Shown: one piece after another, positions 31,217 to 41,243 of the stretch
How positions within the stretch are numbered: the stretch's first letter is position 1
Layout of the letters: the number at the start of each line of letters is the position of its first letter
Assembly: GCF_017312365.1 (NCBI RefSeq)
Contig: NZ_BLJI01000026.1
Location: forward strand, 1-64,000
Direction of reading: 5' to 3'
Length of the DNA: 64,000 nt
Source: Chroococcus sp. FPU101
Lineage (GTDB): Bacteria; Cyanobacteriota; Cyanobacteriia; Cyanobacteriales; Microcystaceae
The notes under the pieces: model-generated
Told to the model about the DNA's origin: nothing
Database searches by the model: none
What the model saw: the letters and a program-made list of their open reading frames with translations, nothing else
Made by a program: the position numbers and the translations under genes

Positions 31217-31728
31217 CTCAACCAGAATAAACCACCCAGTAACGCTAAAACCAATCCCAAAGCAACCCATATAAAACGGTTATCTTGAGTATTAATCGGG
31301 CCGATTTCCTCATTTTTAGGAGGTTTGTACTTATTTTGCCCTTTTTGATATTTAGGCTCACTATCAGGTAATTTTTCTAAATCTGGAATCTTGCTCATCC
31401 ATGCGTCGGGACGTTGTAAACGAGGTGCTTCTAGAATATAAAGAATTTGTTTAGCTTGGTTACGAATATCATAAATCGGATGAGTGGTTAACTGACGACA
31501 TAGACTTGTCGCTTCATCGAGTTTACCCATCGCTTGATAAGCAGTCACTAACCAAGTTTGTATTTCTCCTCCAGAGCGTGAATTGGGAGAAATTTCTTGT
31601 AAAGCTTCTTCAAATGACTGTACACTAAGACGGTATTCGCCACGCTCAAAGGCAGCCCGTCCCCTGGCAAACTGACTGGGAAATTGAGGATTAGTATTCA
31701 CTAAAAAGCAATGAATGTGTATATTCAA
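31213..31728 (-). CDS. TPR protein with C-terminal membrane anchor
   Basis: A 171-residue protein with two TPR-like repeats (ARGRAAFERGEYRLSVQSFE and WLVTAYQAMGKLDEATSLC), a Lys- and Pro-rich linker (about 120-145) and a single C-terminal helix FIWVALGLVLALLGGLFWLS. It is tail-anchored with the repeats in the cytoplasm. Its stop overlaps the convergent ketoacyl synthase by 4 bp. Function unknown. Similar proteins are common in cyanobacteria. Confidence 0.7.
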   Translation of the reverse strand: MNIHIHCFLVNTNPQFPSQFARGRAAFERGEYRLSVQSFEEALQEISPNSRSGGEIQTWLVTAYQAMGKLDEATSLCRQLTTHPIYDIRNQAKQILYILEAPRLQRPDAWMSKIPDLEKLPDSEPKYQKGQNKYKPPKNEEIGPINTQDNRFIWVALGLVLALLGGLFWLS

Positions 31729-31820
31729 AATCTATCGCATTTTGAGAAATCTTTTCCACTGTCTACAGATCAAGGAATGAGTAGAATTGAGCATAGATCT
31801 ACAAAATTGGCATCGTACCT

Positions 31821-33406
31821 ATGGGAAAATTAGCTTTCTTTGTTTGGAGTTTAACAGCTATTGGCATTATTACCCCTGTTCTAGCACTCGATACATCAAT
31901 AGGTGAAGAGGGAATTTTTGCCGAGCGCTTACAAGATGAACCTTTAAATCTAACAGGGCGTAAAATTGCTATTGGACAAGTCGAAATTGGTAGACCGATT
32001 AGATATGGTTTTGATAAAGTAGCAGCGTGGAAACCCCCATATACTCTAGCAGGATTATTTTATCGAGATGAAGTCGCCAAAGCCAATACTTATATCGATA
32101 ATCATGCGTCGATGGTAGCAAGTGTCATGCTCAGTCAGGATAAACGGTTTAAAGGTGTGGCTCCCGATGCTAGATTATATTCAGGTGCCGTCGGTTCGCT
32201 CAAAAAAGGTGGACAACCCGAAGAATGTTTAACCAGTCAACATATCGCGTTACAAAATAGTGGTGATGTGAGGGCAATTAATTTTAGTTTTGGTGAATCT
32301 CTACAACGTGATCCCAGAGAAAACGCCAAATTAGACGGAAATGCGCTGTTAACACAATGTATTGACTGGTCTTCTCGTGTTCATGATGTCTTGTATGTAA
32401 TTGCTGGCAATCAAGGTAAAGGCGGTATTCCGATTCCTACTGATCACTATAATGGCATTACAGCCGCTTATACAGCCAAACGACAAGGACAATATAAAAA
32501 AGTCGATTTTGCTAATTTAAGTAGTTTACCCGTCGGAATTGGCCGTAGTTTAATTAAAAAAGAAATTAATCAAGGGAGTCGTCGGGCTATTGGTTTAGTG
32601 GCACCAGGGAATAAAATTTCTCTATACGATATGAAGGGTAAAATAGTCGAAGTTAGTGGACCAGTTTCGCGGCACCTCATATTACGGGAACGGTTGCCCT
32701 ATTACAAGAATACGGCGATCGCCAAATCCGTCTTTTCACACCCAACTGGACTACAGATGCTCGTCGTCATCAAGTCATGAAAGCCATCTTATTAAATTCT
32801 GCTGATAAAATTCAAGATAATGGGAATGGTTTATTACTAGGCATGAATCGAACCACTTTAAATAAACATAATCAAACTTGGCTTGATTCTGATGCTTATC
32901 ATTCTCCGAAAATCCCTCTAGATATCGAGATGGGTAGCGGACATCTCAATGCGTGGCGTGCCTATCAACAGTTTAGCTCATCTCAACAAAGTCCAGATAC
33001 TCCCGTTGCTGCCATTGGATGGGATTATCAAACGGTTGAAATGAATGGTCATCGAGATTATATCCTTGCCCAACCGTTATTAGAGAAAAGCTTTGTTTCC
33101 ATTACTCTCGCTTGGGATCGCCTAGTAGAACTCAATGATGCCAATCTAAATCAACAATACGACATCGGCGAAACATTCCGCGATCGGGGTTTAAATAATC
33201 TCGACGTTTACTTAATGAGTGCCAACCAAGATGATAATACTAAATACACCTGTGCTTCGTTCAGTGACGCGGATAGCATAGAACATATATTTTGTCAAGT
33301 TCCCAAAACAGGTAATTATAAAATTCGCGTGCAGTACCGTCAAAGACTGAATGAAGCTGATCAATCTTATGCCCTAGCTTGGTGGACTGTTCCCCAAAAA
33401 CAATAA
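31821..33406 (+). pseudogene. Subtilase-family (S8) serine peptidase, frameshifted at the catalytic serine
   Basis: Frame 1 (31821-32780) begins with a signal peptide (LAFFVWSLTAIGIITPVLA). It carries IAIGQVEIGRP where subtilases have the catalytic Asp loop, NHASMVASVM with the catalytic His and VIAGNQGKGG with the oxyanion Asn. After VEVSG it runs into unrelated residues. The other frame, open from 32660 to 33406, reads TSFAAPHITGTVALLQEYGD. The Ser of that motif is the nucleophile. Adding one A within GGACC (32658-32662) restores GTSFAAPH. The intact protein would be about 528 residues with a C-terminal beta domain. As written, the nucleophile is never translated in frame, so it is inactive unless the base is a read error or frameshifting occurs. 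Confidence 0.82.
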
Positions 33407-33502
33407 TCATGCCCTGGCCCTGCATTTAACATCGATCTAGAATCAGTTAAGATAACTAAGCGTCTAAATATACCCCTTCAATATAAGGAGAACACCGAGT
33501 TG

Positions 33503-34489
33503 ATGCTCGCCAACTCTCATCAACAATCATTAGATTTAAAACCTCTCCCCCTTAATCGACCTTTACTGATTATCGGTCATGGGACAAAAGACGAAGATGG
33601 TCGTCAAACTTTTATCGACTTTGCTAACACCTATCAAGAATTAGATCGATCCCGTCCTGTAATTCCCTGTTTTCTGGAATTGACTACCCCAACGATTCAA
33701 GATGGGGTAGATTATTGTATATCACAAGGCTACACCGACATTTCCGCAATTCCCCTGTTGTTGTTTGCCGCCCGCCATAATAAATTTGATGTAACCAATG
33801 AACTTGATCGCAGTCGTTTACGCCATCCCGAAGTAAAATTTCACTATGGTCGTCATTTAGGGATTACACCGAGTCTCATTGAGCTATGGCGAGAACGATT
33901 AGCAGAATTAGATAAAACTGAATTTAATCCTCATAATATCCCCCGTTCTGAAACAGTATTATTATTTGTCGGACGTGGCTCAAGTGATCCCGATGCTAAT
34001 GGAGATCTCTATAAATTTGCGAGAGTCTTGTGGGAAGGTAGCGGTTATTCGACTGTTGAAACCTGTTTTATTGGTATTACGCATCCCCGCTTAGAAGAAG
34101 GGTTTCGTAGAGCGTCCTTGTATCAACCAAAACGAATTATTGTTTTACCCTATTTCTTATTTACTGGCGCATTAGTTAAAAAAATCTATCGAATTACCGC
34201 CCAACAACAAGAAAAATATCCTCATATTCTGATGACCAATTTACCCGAAATGGGGATTCAGTCTCAGATATTACAGCTAGTACGAGAACGAGAAATTGAA
34301 ACCCAACTAGGAATAGTACAGATGAACTGTGAAATGTGTAAGTTTCGCCTAGCTGCATTATCCCACGACCATCACCATCATGATCATACCCATGAGCATC
34401 ATCATGATCACCATCACCACCATCATGAAAATAACGATCCTTATGCTAAGTTAGAAGATTATCATCAACGCATCTGGCAAGTTCCATGA
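33503..34489 (+). CDS. sirB: Sirohydrochlorin chelatase (CbiX/SirB type)
   Basis: About 328 residues. AAGGAG at 33485-33490 sits better before the TTG at 33500 than the ATG at 33503, so the start could be either. It has two CbiX-like halves: [17 protein letters not shown] with the metal-handling His, and [16 protein letters not shown] in the second half. It inserts iron (sirohaem) or cobalt (B12 route) into sirohydrochlorin. The C-terminus has a CxxC pair (NCEMCKFRL) and then a tail with about twenty His mixed with Asp and Glu (about 288-312), probably a metal store or delivery arm. It overlaps the next gene by ATGA. Confidence 0.9.
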   Translation: MLANSHQQSLDLKPLPLNRPLLIIGHGTKDEDGRQTFIDFANTYQELDRSRPVIPCFLELTTPTIQDGVDYCISQGYTDISAIPLLLFAARHNKFDVTNELDRSRLRHPEVKFHYGRHLGITPSLIELWRERLAELDKTEFNPHNIPRSETVLLFVGRGSSDPDANGDLYKFARVLWEGSGYSTVETCFIGITHPRLEEGFRRASLYQPKRIIVLPYFLFTGALVKKIYRITAQQQEKYPHILMTNLPEMGIQSQILQLVREREIETQLGIVQMNCEMCKFRLAALSHDHHHHDHTHEHHHDHHHHHHENNDPYAKLEDYHQRIWQVP

Positions 34490-34725
34490 GTGAAACAGAA
34501 ATCATGATCGGGGGGAAAGTACGTTTAGTGGTTCGTCCCCCCTATCTTAAAACGGCTGAACCAATGCCCATGTTGCGACCTTCAGACATATTAGAACTCG
34601 GTGACGAAGGGGTTGTGGTGGAACGTAGTCCCGCAGGCTATTGGGCTGTCCGTTTTAAGCGAGGCGCGTTTTTAATTGAAAGTCAGTATCTTGAACCCGT
34701 TGAAAGTCATCAAGAGTTACTTTGA
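34486..34725 (+). CDS. sipA: SipA-like regulator (NblS-interacting protein family)
   Basis: This 79-residue SH3-like small protein has [20 protein letters not shown] and [19 protein letters not shown], the hallmark segments of cyanobacterial SipA. In Synechococcus SipA binds the light-stress sensor kinase NblS (Hik33) and helps control its signalling. It is translationally coupled to the sirohydrochlorin chelatase (ATGA overlap), a pairing that may tie tetrapyrrole supply to high-light signalling, but that is inference. Its last 16 bp overlap the end of the convergent TPR gene. Confidence 0.85.
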   Translation: MSETEIMIGGKVRLVVRPPYLKTAEPMPMLRPSDILELGDEGVVVERSPAGYWAVRFKRGAFLIESQYLEPVESHQELL

Positions 34726-35498
34726 TTGGTAACTGCCATCATTTTAATATTTTCTTTATATTCTAGAGGGGCTAAAGTTACCGCTTCTTCAAATAAGGGA
34801 TCTGCTTCTGCTTTTTGTCCTTGTTCTTGGAAAACGAGGGCTTTAGCTAATACAGGACGGAAATCTTTAGGATCATTTTGAATCGCTTGATCATAAAGTG
34901 CGATCGCTTGATCCCATTGTTGTTGCTCCACATAAATTTCCCCTAAGAGTAACTGAAGCGAATTGAGATCAGTTTGAATTTGACCTTGTTTGCTTTGTTC
35001 TACGGACTTTTCTACTAGATCAATCGCCTCAGCAGATTTATTTTGTAGCAGCAAGAGATCAACAAACCCTTTTAAAGCCAGCATTTCATCGGGATGAGAC
35101 GCTAAAAGCTTTTGATAAGTCGTGCCTGCTCCTTCATAATCTTGAGTTTGTTGTTGAGCTTGAGCCAGTAAAATTGAATAATCCGTTTGTTCGGGATTTA
35201 ACTCCGCTAATTGGGCTAAAGGTGCGATCGCATCAATCAAATTACCTTGTTTTAAACGAGCCTCGAATAAACCCCTCAAAGCATTTTGATTTTCTGGCTC
35301 TCGTTGTAACACCATTTGATAGCCCTGTGCTTCAGACTCCAATTTAGAAGGGAAAGATGACGAAGCCAGATGAGTTTTATTTGAGACTAGAAAAAAACTA
35401 CTAATTAGAGGCATCATAGAAAAAGAAACCAACGCAAAAACCATAATGGCTAAACTAATGGTTAACCAGCGTTTTTGCTTAGGTTGAATCGTACTCAT
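34710..35498 (-). CDS. Membrane-anchored TPR protein
   Basis: A 262-residue protein with a short basic cytoplasmic start (STIQPKQKRW), one membrane helix (LTISLAIMVFALVSFSMMPLI) and then four to five TPR repeats, for example AIDLVEKSVEQ and WDQAIALYDQAIQNDPKD. The repeats should face the periplasm or lumen. Function unknown. It overlaps the SipA gene tail to tail by 16 bp. Confidence 0.72.
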   Translation of the reverse strand: MSTIQPKQKRWLTISLAIMVFALVSFSMMPLISSFFLVSNKTHLASSSFPSKLESEAQGYQMVLQREPENQNALRGLFEARLKQGNLIDAIAPLAQLAELNPEQTDYSILLAQAQQQTQDYEGAGTTYQKLLASHPDEMLALKGFVDLLLLQNKSAEAIDLVEKSVEQSKQGQIQTDLNSLQLLLGEIYVEQQQWDQAIALYDQAIQNDPKDFRPVLAKALVFQEQGQKAEADPLFEEAVTLAPLEYKENIKMMAVTNQSNS

Positions 35499-35764
35499 AA
35501 AGAAAATCCTAGAGAAAAGATAACTTAATCAGCTTAAACAAAGTTAACGAATTTATCTGTTTTCAGACTCGTTATTGAGTACAATTAGCAGACAGTCAAC
35601 TTTAATCAAAGCTTTGCCGTGGAAGCTGATTTTTAAGATAATTGATCTTAAAGCAGACTCCAAGCCTTGATTAACGAATCTATAAGTTATTTTGGTGAGT
35701 TAAATCAACTTTCCGAAATTCATTTGTTGTTTATTTAGTGTGTCTCCGCCGCTAGGAGTGTAAT

Positions 35765-36946
35765 ATGAATCCGCCAGTGAATCGGTCATCCGAATCACCC
35801 CAACCCAAAAAAACCAAGAAAACCAAGCCGCCAGCTTCTCAAACTGAGCCGACTGAGGTCATCAAACCCGAAATCACTCAGTTTAAACCGTCTGAGGTTG
35901 TTTCGCCATCTCCATCGATTGAGGTGCCAACCATTCCTCCTAATGAGCCAGAATTAGGAGAGATACCCCCTACGGCTAAATCACCCCAACCGCCTCAAGC
36001 TACACCAAACCCAGTAGCGACTGCTCCGAGTACCGTTATTCCAGCAGATGCACCCATTGGTACGCCTAAACCTTCTAAACTGATTAAACTCAAAACAGCA
36101 TCCGACTCAGAATCATCTCAATCTCCAGAAGCAGGAATCGACGACGCTGTAATTGATCGCAATCAACCCATTCCACCCCCTAGCCATCCCCGTCAATATC
36201 GAGCGATTGGATTAGTTTATGGTCAATATCAGCGTGAAGAAGAGCAATTAACTAAAGGAAATATCATTACACAGGATGGAACGGCTCTTGATGCCGTTGT
36301 TTTGGGTAGAGTGATTAGCTTAGTCAAAAATCACCTTGATCTAGAAAAACCTCATTTGTGGGTGGTCTATCCGCGTACACGTCAAGAAGATGACCATTTA
36401 CACGTTCAAATTGTCGGAGTTTGGGAACCCGAAACCTTAAAACAAGAAACGCCAGATGGAGAAGAAACACCCGCCGAAATCACGCCAGAAGTGGCAACCT
36501 CACCGAATCCTGGTTATTTCTCAATTCGAGGTGAAGTCATTTTTGCTTCTTTAGAAGAAGAAACTGTAATTATTAAAATCCGTCAATCACCAAAAAAAGA
36601 CGAAGAAAAACCCAAATTTTTTAAACTAAAACTTAAAGGAACACTGCCAAGCAATCGACCTTTTAAACGTTTCTGGGACTTACAAGTTCAACTCGAAGGC
36701 TCAAGTCTTATGATTCAGCAGGGAGAAGATTTAGGCTTTGCTTCTAAGCGAAAACCCTTTGACAAAAAAGGTGGTGGTAGACCTTTTGGTCAAAAAAGGT
36801 CTTTTAATGATGACACTGGACAATATGAGCCTGGTACACGTCCATCTCGACCTGAAGGAAGACCACAAGGAACAGATGCCTCACCTATTAAGCGACCTTT
36901 ACCTTCTAAACCTGTTAAAGGAGATCAAGGCAAAAAGCTAGAATAG
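35765..36946 (+). CDS. Conserved cyanobacterial protein with disordered ends
   Basis: A 393-residue protein. Residues 1-135 are Pro-, Thr- and Lys-rich and disordered. Residues 140-325 form a folded, beta-rich core with YRAIGLVYGQYQREEEQLTK, LWVVYPRTRQEDDHLHVQI and GYFSIRGEVIF. A basic Gly-, Arg- and Lys-rich tail (330-393) follows, as in RNA-binding proteins. I recognise it as a conserved cyanobacterial type but know of no function. The basic tail suggests RNA or ribosome contact. The DUF427 gene follows 25 bp later on the same strand. Confidence 0.6.
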   Translation: MNPPVNRSSESPQPKKTKKTKPPASQTEPTEVIKPEITQFKPSEVVSPSPSIEVPTIPPNEPELGEIPPTAKSPQPPQATPNPVATAPSTVIPADAPIGTPKPSKLIKLKTASDSESSQSPEAGIDDAVIDRNQPIPPPSHPRQYRAIGLVYGQYQREEEQLTKGNIITQDGTALDAVVLGRVISLVKNHLDLEKPHLWVVYPRTRQEDDHLHVQIVGVWEPETLKQETPDGEETPAEITPEVATSPNPGYFSIRGEVIFASLEEETVIIKIRQSPKKDEEKPKFFKLKLKGTLPSNRPFKRFWDLQVQLEGSSLMIQQGEDLGFASKRKPFDKKGGGRPFGQKRSFNDDTGQYEPGTRPSRPEGRPQGTDASPIKRPLPSKPVKGDQGKKLE

Positions 36947-36971
36947 AGCTATTACACTCATTTCATTTATT

Positions 36972-37469
36972 ATGTTAAGACCAAAACCTATTCCCCCAAA
37001 ATCTGGACAAGAATCGGTTTGGGATTATCCGCGACCACCTCGTCTAGAACAAATCCCAAAACATTTGAAAATTTGGTTTAACGGGGTGGTTATTGCTGAT
37101 AGTCGAAACGCCTATCGAGTCCTAGAAACCAGTCATCCTCCCGTCTATTACATTCCACCAGACGATATCCACATGGAATATCTACAACCCAGTTCTCAAG
37201 GTTCCTATTGCGAATGGAAAGGCATGGCAGGGTATTATACGATTATTGTTGGAGATCAACAAGCAGTTAATGCTGCATGGTATTATCCCCAACCAACCCC
37301 CGATTTTACGCCAATTAAAGATTACGTCGCTTTCTATCCCTCCAAAATGGAAGCGTGTTACGTCGATGGCGAAAAAGTCACCCCGCAACCTGGGCAATTT
37401 TACGGTGGCTGGATTACAAGCGATATCATTGGCCCTTTTAAAGGAGAATCGGGCAGTTGGGGCTGGTAA
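36972..37469 (+). CDS. DUF427 (NTP_transf_9-like fold) protein
   Basis: A 165-residue beta-barrel protein of the DUF427 family. It has LKIWFNGVVIADSRNAYRVLE, PPVYYIPPDDIHMEYL, YCEWKGMAGYYTI and a C-terminal FYGGWITSDIIGPFKG. All are conserved blocks of this family, whose small pocket may bind a nucleotide or sugar, with no proven role. Length is normal. It lies 25 bp after the disordered conserved protein, so the two are probably one operon. Confidence 0.8.
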   Translation: MLRPKPIPPKSGQESVWDYPRPPRLEQIPKHLKIWFNGVVIADSRNAYRVLETSHPPVYYIPPDDIHMEYLQPSSQGSYCEWKGMAGYYTIIVGDQQAVNAAWYYPQPTPDFTPIKDYVAFYPSKMEACYVDGEKVTPQPGQFYGGWITSDIIGPFKGESGSWGW

Positions 37470-37596
37470 GACTAAAATTATTCAAAAAACGTGAAATCAA
37501 TCTCTCTTAGCTTATTGACGAGATTTAAAGCTATGACTGATTAACAGTGATTGCTACTGAGGTTCAAAATATGAGCAGAAATCGTCTAGATGTTCT

Positions 37597-37872
37597 TCAG
37601 ACAAAATCGCTATCTCCAGACATCCGACGCACTTGTTCAGGGGAGATAGGTTTGGGTTCTAAACGTTGAAAATACTCAATTTGTTGTAGATAAGAACGAG
37701 CTTCTTGAAAATTTTTCAATTGAACTAAAACCATGTCCTGATAAACGGCATCTTGGGGAGTGATCATTAATGGGATCAATTCTTGTAATTTCTTTTCAGA
37801 AATAGATTGTGCTAAATATTTTAAGAAAAGATCACGTTTGTAAGGGCGGGTGCTGAGTATATACCAATTCAC
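37597..37872 (-). CDS. Small conserved protein, NusG N-terminal-like
   Basis: A 91-residue protein starting MNWYILSTRPYKRDLFLKYL. The NWYIL-TRPYKRD start is like the first strand and helix of the NusG N-terminal domain (WYVVQT), but there is no KOW domain. The rest is helical with a final QVRRMSGDSDFV. I have seen this type as an unnamed cyanobacterial family. The NusG resemblance is weak. Function unknown. Confidence 0.5.
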   Translation of the reverse strand: MNWYILSTRPYKRDLFLKYLAQSISEKKLQELIPLMITPQDAVYQDMVLVQLKNFQEARSYLQQIEYFQRLEPKPISPEQVRRMSGDSDFV

Positions 37873-38097
37873 TTGTGTAGACTGTGTTGAAGGATTGTGC
37901 TGTTTTGATTGTAGCCGATGATGGCGATGCCGTTTTTTTGATAAAGCCGTTTCGGGGTCACGATGTAGATAGTAAGAGTATTATAGCTTTTGGTGACACG
38001 TTATGCTTAACTCCTAAAAAGCTCTCAAAAAATAAGCTATGTGTAAAAAAGAGTTAAATCTACCTACAATAGATTAATAATCTTCATTGGCGGATTT

Positions 38098-38442
38098 ATG
38101 AAAAAATCTCTGTATGTTCGGCATCGTAGCCAAAATTCTCAACCTGAGCCGAATGAAATTGAGATACCAGTAGAGGATACTGAGCAAGGCCAATCCCCCC
38201 AGAGTCAATCTCAGCTACCAGAAATGAGTGATCCCAACGAGCTAGATTTCGCTGTAGAGCAAACTCACGCGGTGGGGGCGGTACTAATCTACTCAAAAGG
38301 CTTTGATGCAAGTCTTAACGATGAAATTAGAGAAGAAATTAAGCACGGTGATGGCTCAACCTTTTTTTTCGACTCTGAGAATGAAGAATTTCCCGACTCG
38401 TTTTCCGAAGACTACATTGATTTCCTACTCAGTTATGAGTAA
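38098..38442 (+). CDS. Small acidic hypothetical protein
   Basis: A 114-residue protein with a basic start (KKSLYVRHRSQN), an acidic Gln/Ser/Pro linker and a C-terminal part rich in Asp and Glu ending in SEDYIDFLLSYE. No domain is recognised. It starts with ATG after a long AT-rich leader and has no close partner. Composition suggests a largely disordered, regulatory or structural small protein. Confidence 0.45.
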   Translation: MKKSLYVRHRSQNSQPEPNEIEIPVEDTEQGQSPQSQSQLPEMSDPNELDFAVEQTHAVGAVLIYSKGFDASLNDEIREEIKHGDGSTFFFDSENEEFPDSFSEDYIDFLLSYE

Positions 38443-38780
38443 GAGAAGTGGTAACACTTGGAATACTTAAGGACAGTGAGAGATGCTTTTAATCAGATAA
38501 AACAGAGAAATATGTCGATTTGGCGCAGAAAAAAAAATCAACCGTAAAAGGCTTAATCATTCTAAACGATTAGGCTATGGTAGGATAAGTTCTGTAACAA
38601 AAAGCTTTTAAAAACTATAAGTTAAAAAACTATGTTATAGTAAAGAGACGAGAATCAAGATCAGTGCCAAGTTTGTTGTCAATATTAAAAAAATTAAGTT
38701 TTTCACATTAGTATTCGTCATCTTCTTTACGCAATTTTGCCTCTCTACATATTTTTCAAGTTTAATGAAGGAAGTAATTC
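38443..38780. other. Leader region of the RNA-binding protein gene
   Basis: About 340 bp with no ORF. Cyanobacterial rbp genes often have long, cold-responsive leaders, which could be the case here. A ribosome binding site GAAGGAAG lies at 38766-38773, 8 bp before the ATG. No riboswitch is recognised. Confidence 0.4.
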
Positions 38781-39068
38781 ATGTCTATATTTGTTGGCAA
38801 CCTCTCATATGAGGTAACACAAGAAGATATTGTTGATGTTTTCGCCGAATATGGCAAAGTTCAGCGCGTCCATATTCCCACTGACAGAGAGTCAGGTCAG
38901 AAACGAGGTTTCGCTTTTGTGGAACTAGAAACCAAAGTTCAAGAAGCCGCAGCAATTTCAGCTTTAGATGGAGCAGAATGGATGGGGCGTGACCTTAAAG
39001 TCAATCAAGCCAAAGAGCGAGAAGACAGAGGTTCAGGCAACGGAAATCAACGAAGAAATCGTTACTAA
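38781..39068 (+). CDS. RRM-type RNA-binding protein
   Basis: A 95-residue single RNA-recognition-motif protein. RNP2 is IFVGNLSY (residues 3-10), and RNP1 is KRGFAFVELE (about 41-50), with the aromatic residues needed for RNA stacking. The Gly-rich tail is short (GSGNGNQRRNRY), as in the Rbp3-like rather than the long-tail RbpA types. Such proteins accumulate in cold stress and some target photosystem mRNAs to the thylakoid. It has its own strong terminator. Confidence 0.9.
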   Translation: MSIFVGNLSYEVTQEDIVDVFAEYGKVQRVHIPTDRESGQKRGFAFVELETKVQEAAAISALDGAEWMGRDLKVNQAKEREDRGSGNGNQRRNRY

Positions 39069-39088
39069 AGTTAATCTTTAGTTTCTGA

Positions 39089-39128
39089 ATACATGGGAAG
39101 GTTATTTTAACTTTCCTGTGTATTTTTT
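39089..39128 (+). terminator. Strong intrinsic terminator after rbp
   Basis: ATACATGGGAAGGTTA pairs with TAACTTTCCTGTGTAT over about 15 bp with two mismatches, then TTTTTT. It closes the rbp transcript 20 bp after its stop. Confidence 0.85.
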
Positions 39129-39470
39129 GATATGAGGTTTTCTTCTCTCTACGCGATAGTCAGCCTCTAGAATTTTTTTCTTTAATCCATAAATTCTTTA
39201 AACTTTTCTAAGAGTGGAAATTTGTTAAATCACTTTTAATAATTATTAATTTACTAAACTTTAATATGTATTAAAAAATACATCTATAATTTTTATTAAT
39301 CAATAGAGTCTATAATTCTATTTCAATTGTTTTTATATCAATTATGAATGCAATAAAATTTAACATTTTTGCGATTAACACAAAATCTTAAAATTTCATA
39401 ACTTATATCATGTACTTAAGCTAAAAGGCGATATTCTAAGCTATATGTGCTTGATAAATAGCTTAATAGT
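39129..39470. other. AT-rich intergenic stretch before the porin
   Basis: About 340 bp, extremely AT-rich, with no ORF or RNA gene recognised. It should hold the porin promoter, but many A/T matches prevent choosing one. Confidence 0.5.
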
Positions 39471-41162
39471 ATGCGATTTCATAACAATAGTTTAAATTAT
39501 TCAAACTGGCTTAACCTAACGCATTTCGGAGTTAGTATATCACTTTCTTTAGGAATGGCAATACCCGTTTTAGCAGAGCCTCAATTTAATCCGATTACGG
39601 GTCTTAGAGAAAATTTTAGATACAATGCTCAACAAAACCGCCAACCATCAGGGTATCTAGGAAATGCCAAACCCACTGAAACAATTGAACAAGTTACCTC
39701 AGTTTCGGAACTAAAAGACGTAGAGCCGACTTCTTGGGCGTTTGAAGCACTTCGGAGTTTAGTCGAGCGCTATGGATGTATTGTAGGTTATCCAGACCGC
39801 ACCTATCGCGGAAATCGTGCTTTAACTCGTTGGGAATTTGCGGCAGGGTTAAACGCTTGTCTGAATACAATTGAACGCTTGATACAAGATGGAGTTGGTG
39901 TCCTGAGAGAAGATATCGATAAACTTACACGATTAATGCAAGAGTTTGAATCAGAATTAGCCGCTTTAGGGACACGCATCGATAACATAGAATCAAGGGT
40001 TGCATACCTCGAAGATCATCAATTTTCAACGACGACTAAACTGAACGCTCAAGTCATTTGGTCGATTAATGATACATTCGGTGATGCAGTCGGTTCAGAT
40101 AGCGATAAATCACAAACCCAATTTTCTTACCGTATTCGGATGAACTTTGAAAGTAGTTTCACAGGTAAGGATTTATTAAGAACTCGTTTACAAATGGGCA
40201 ACTTTGGTTCTATCGGAGAGGTAACGGGAACGAATATGACCCGTTTGAACTACGACGATAATTCTAATAATCAGGTACAAGTCGCCCACTTATTCTATAT
40301 CACGCCAATCAACGATTACATAACCCTAAGAATGGGGCCAGTCGGTGTCGGATATACCGATATTACTGATACGATCACTCCACCAACGATCGCAGACGAC
40401 GCATTAGGCATACCTTCGCGATTTGGGGAATATAACCTAGTCTATCGTCGCGGGGGTGGGGGTGGTGCCATTAACCTGAAATTTGTTAAAAATTTGGAAT
40501 TAACTTTAGGATATCTGGCAGAAGACGCTCAAAACCCTGGAGAAGGAACTGGGTTATTTAATGGAACCTATCATGCACTAGCGCAATTAGCCTTGTATGG
40601 AGATAATGGAGCAGTCGGGTTTGCCTATTCACGTTCCTATTTTCCAGCAGGACAAACCGATCTGACGGCGGGTACTGGAAGTTTCTTAGCAGTTCAACCT
40701 TTTGGAGATAGTATTGCCACATCGGGAGACTTCCTTACACTACAAGCTTACTATCGCATTACGCCTAACATTCAGATTCATGGTTGGGGAGGCTATATTA
40801 ATGCCGATGCCCATGATTCAGGATTGAGTAATCTTTCTGATGGTCGCGGTAATACGATAGAAAGAAATGTACGCGATGGGGATCATGCAGAACTTTGGTA
40901 TGGTGCGGTAGGTGTGAGTTTTCCCGATATCGGTGGCGAAGGATTTTTACCCGGTATCTTATTTGGCGTTCCACCAACTGTCACCAATAGCGATGTTAGA
41001 GAAGATCGAAACACCGCTTATCATCTAGAAGCATTCTATCGGTTACAACTTAATGACTACATTGCAGTTACCCCTGGCTTTTGGGTCATTTTTAATCCTG
41101 AAAATGATAGCCGCAATAGTACCCAATGGGTGGGACATATTAGAACAAGCTTTAATTTTTAA
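39471..41162 (+). CDS. Iron-uptake-type porin with SLH domain (OprB family)
   Basis: This 563-residue outer-membrane protein has a signal peptide ending near VLAEP (residue 36). An SLH domain (about 74-135) anchors to the peptidoglycan-linked polymer: VSELKDVEPTSWAFEALRSL, then GCIVGYPDRTYRGNRALTRWEFA. A coiled coil at about 140-180 is followed by an OprB-like beta-barrel to the C-terminus, which ends in Phe (HIRTSFNF) as outer-membrane barrels do. Cyanobacterial members allow passage of inorganic ions including iron, more than sugars. It lies 81 bp before the phosphotransferase genes, which raises the idea that here it lets in the sugar too. That is inference only. Confidence 0.88.
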   Translation: MRFHNNSLNYSNWLNLTHFGVSISLSLGMAIPVLAEPQFNPITGLRENFRYNAQQNRQPSGYLGNAKPTETIEQVTSVSELKDVEPTSWAFEALRSLVERYGCIVGYPDRTYRGNRALTRWEFAAGLNACLNTIERLIQDGVGVLREDIDKLTRLMQEFESELAALGTRIDNIESRVAYLEDHQFSTTTKLNAQVIWSINDTFGDAVGSDSDKSQTQFSYRIRMNFESSFTGKDLLRTRLQMGNFGSIGEVTGTNMTRLNYDDNSNNQVQVAHLFYITPINDYITLRMGPVGVGYTDITDTITPPTIADDALGIPSRFGEYNLVYRRGGGGGAINLKFVKNLELTLGYLAEDAQNPGEGTGLFNGTYHALAQLALYGDNGAVGFAYSRSYFPAGQTDLTAGTGSFLAVQPFGDSIATSGDFLTLQAYYRITPNIQIHGWGGYINADAHDSGLSNLSDGRGNTIERNVRDGDHAELWYGAVGVSFPDIGGEGFLPGILFGVPPTVTNSDVREDRNTAYHLEAFYRLQLNDYIAVTPGFWVIFNPENDSRNSTQWVGHIRTSFNF

Positions 41163-41243
41163 AAAGGTGCTTCAAGGATTAATTAGAAGATAGTTCATCC
41201 TTTTCTAAAAAATTTCCCGATTTAATCATTGATTGTACTTACC

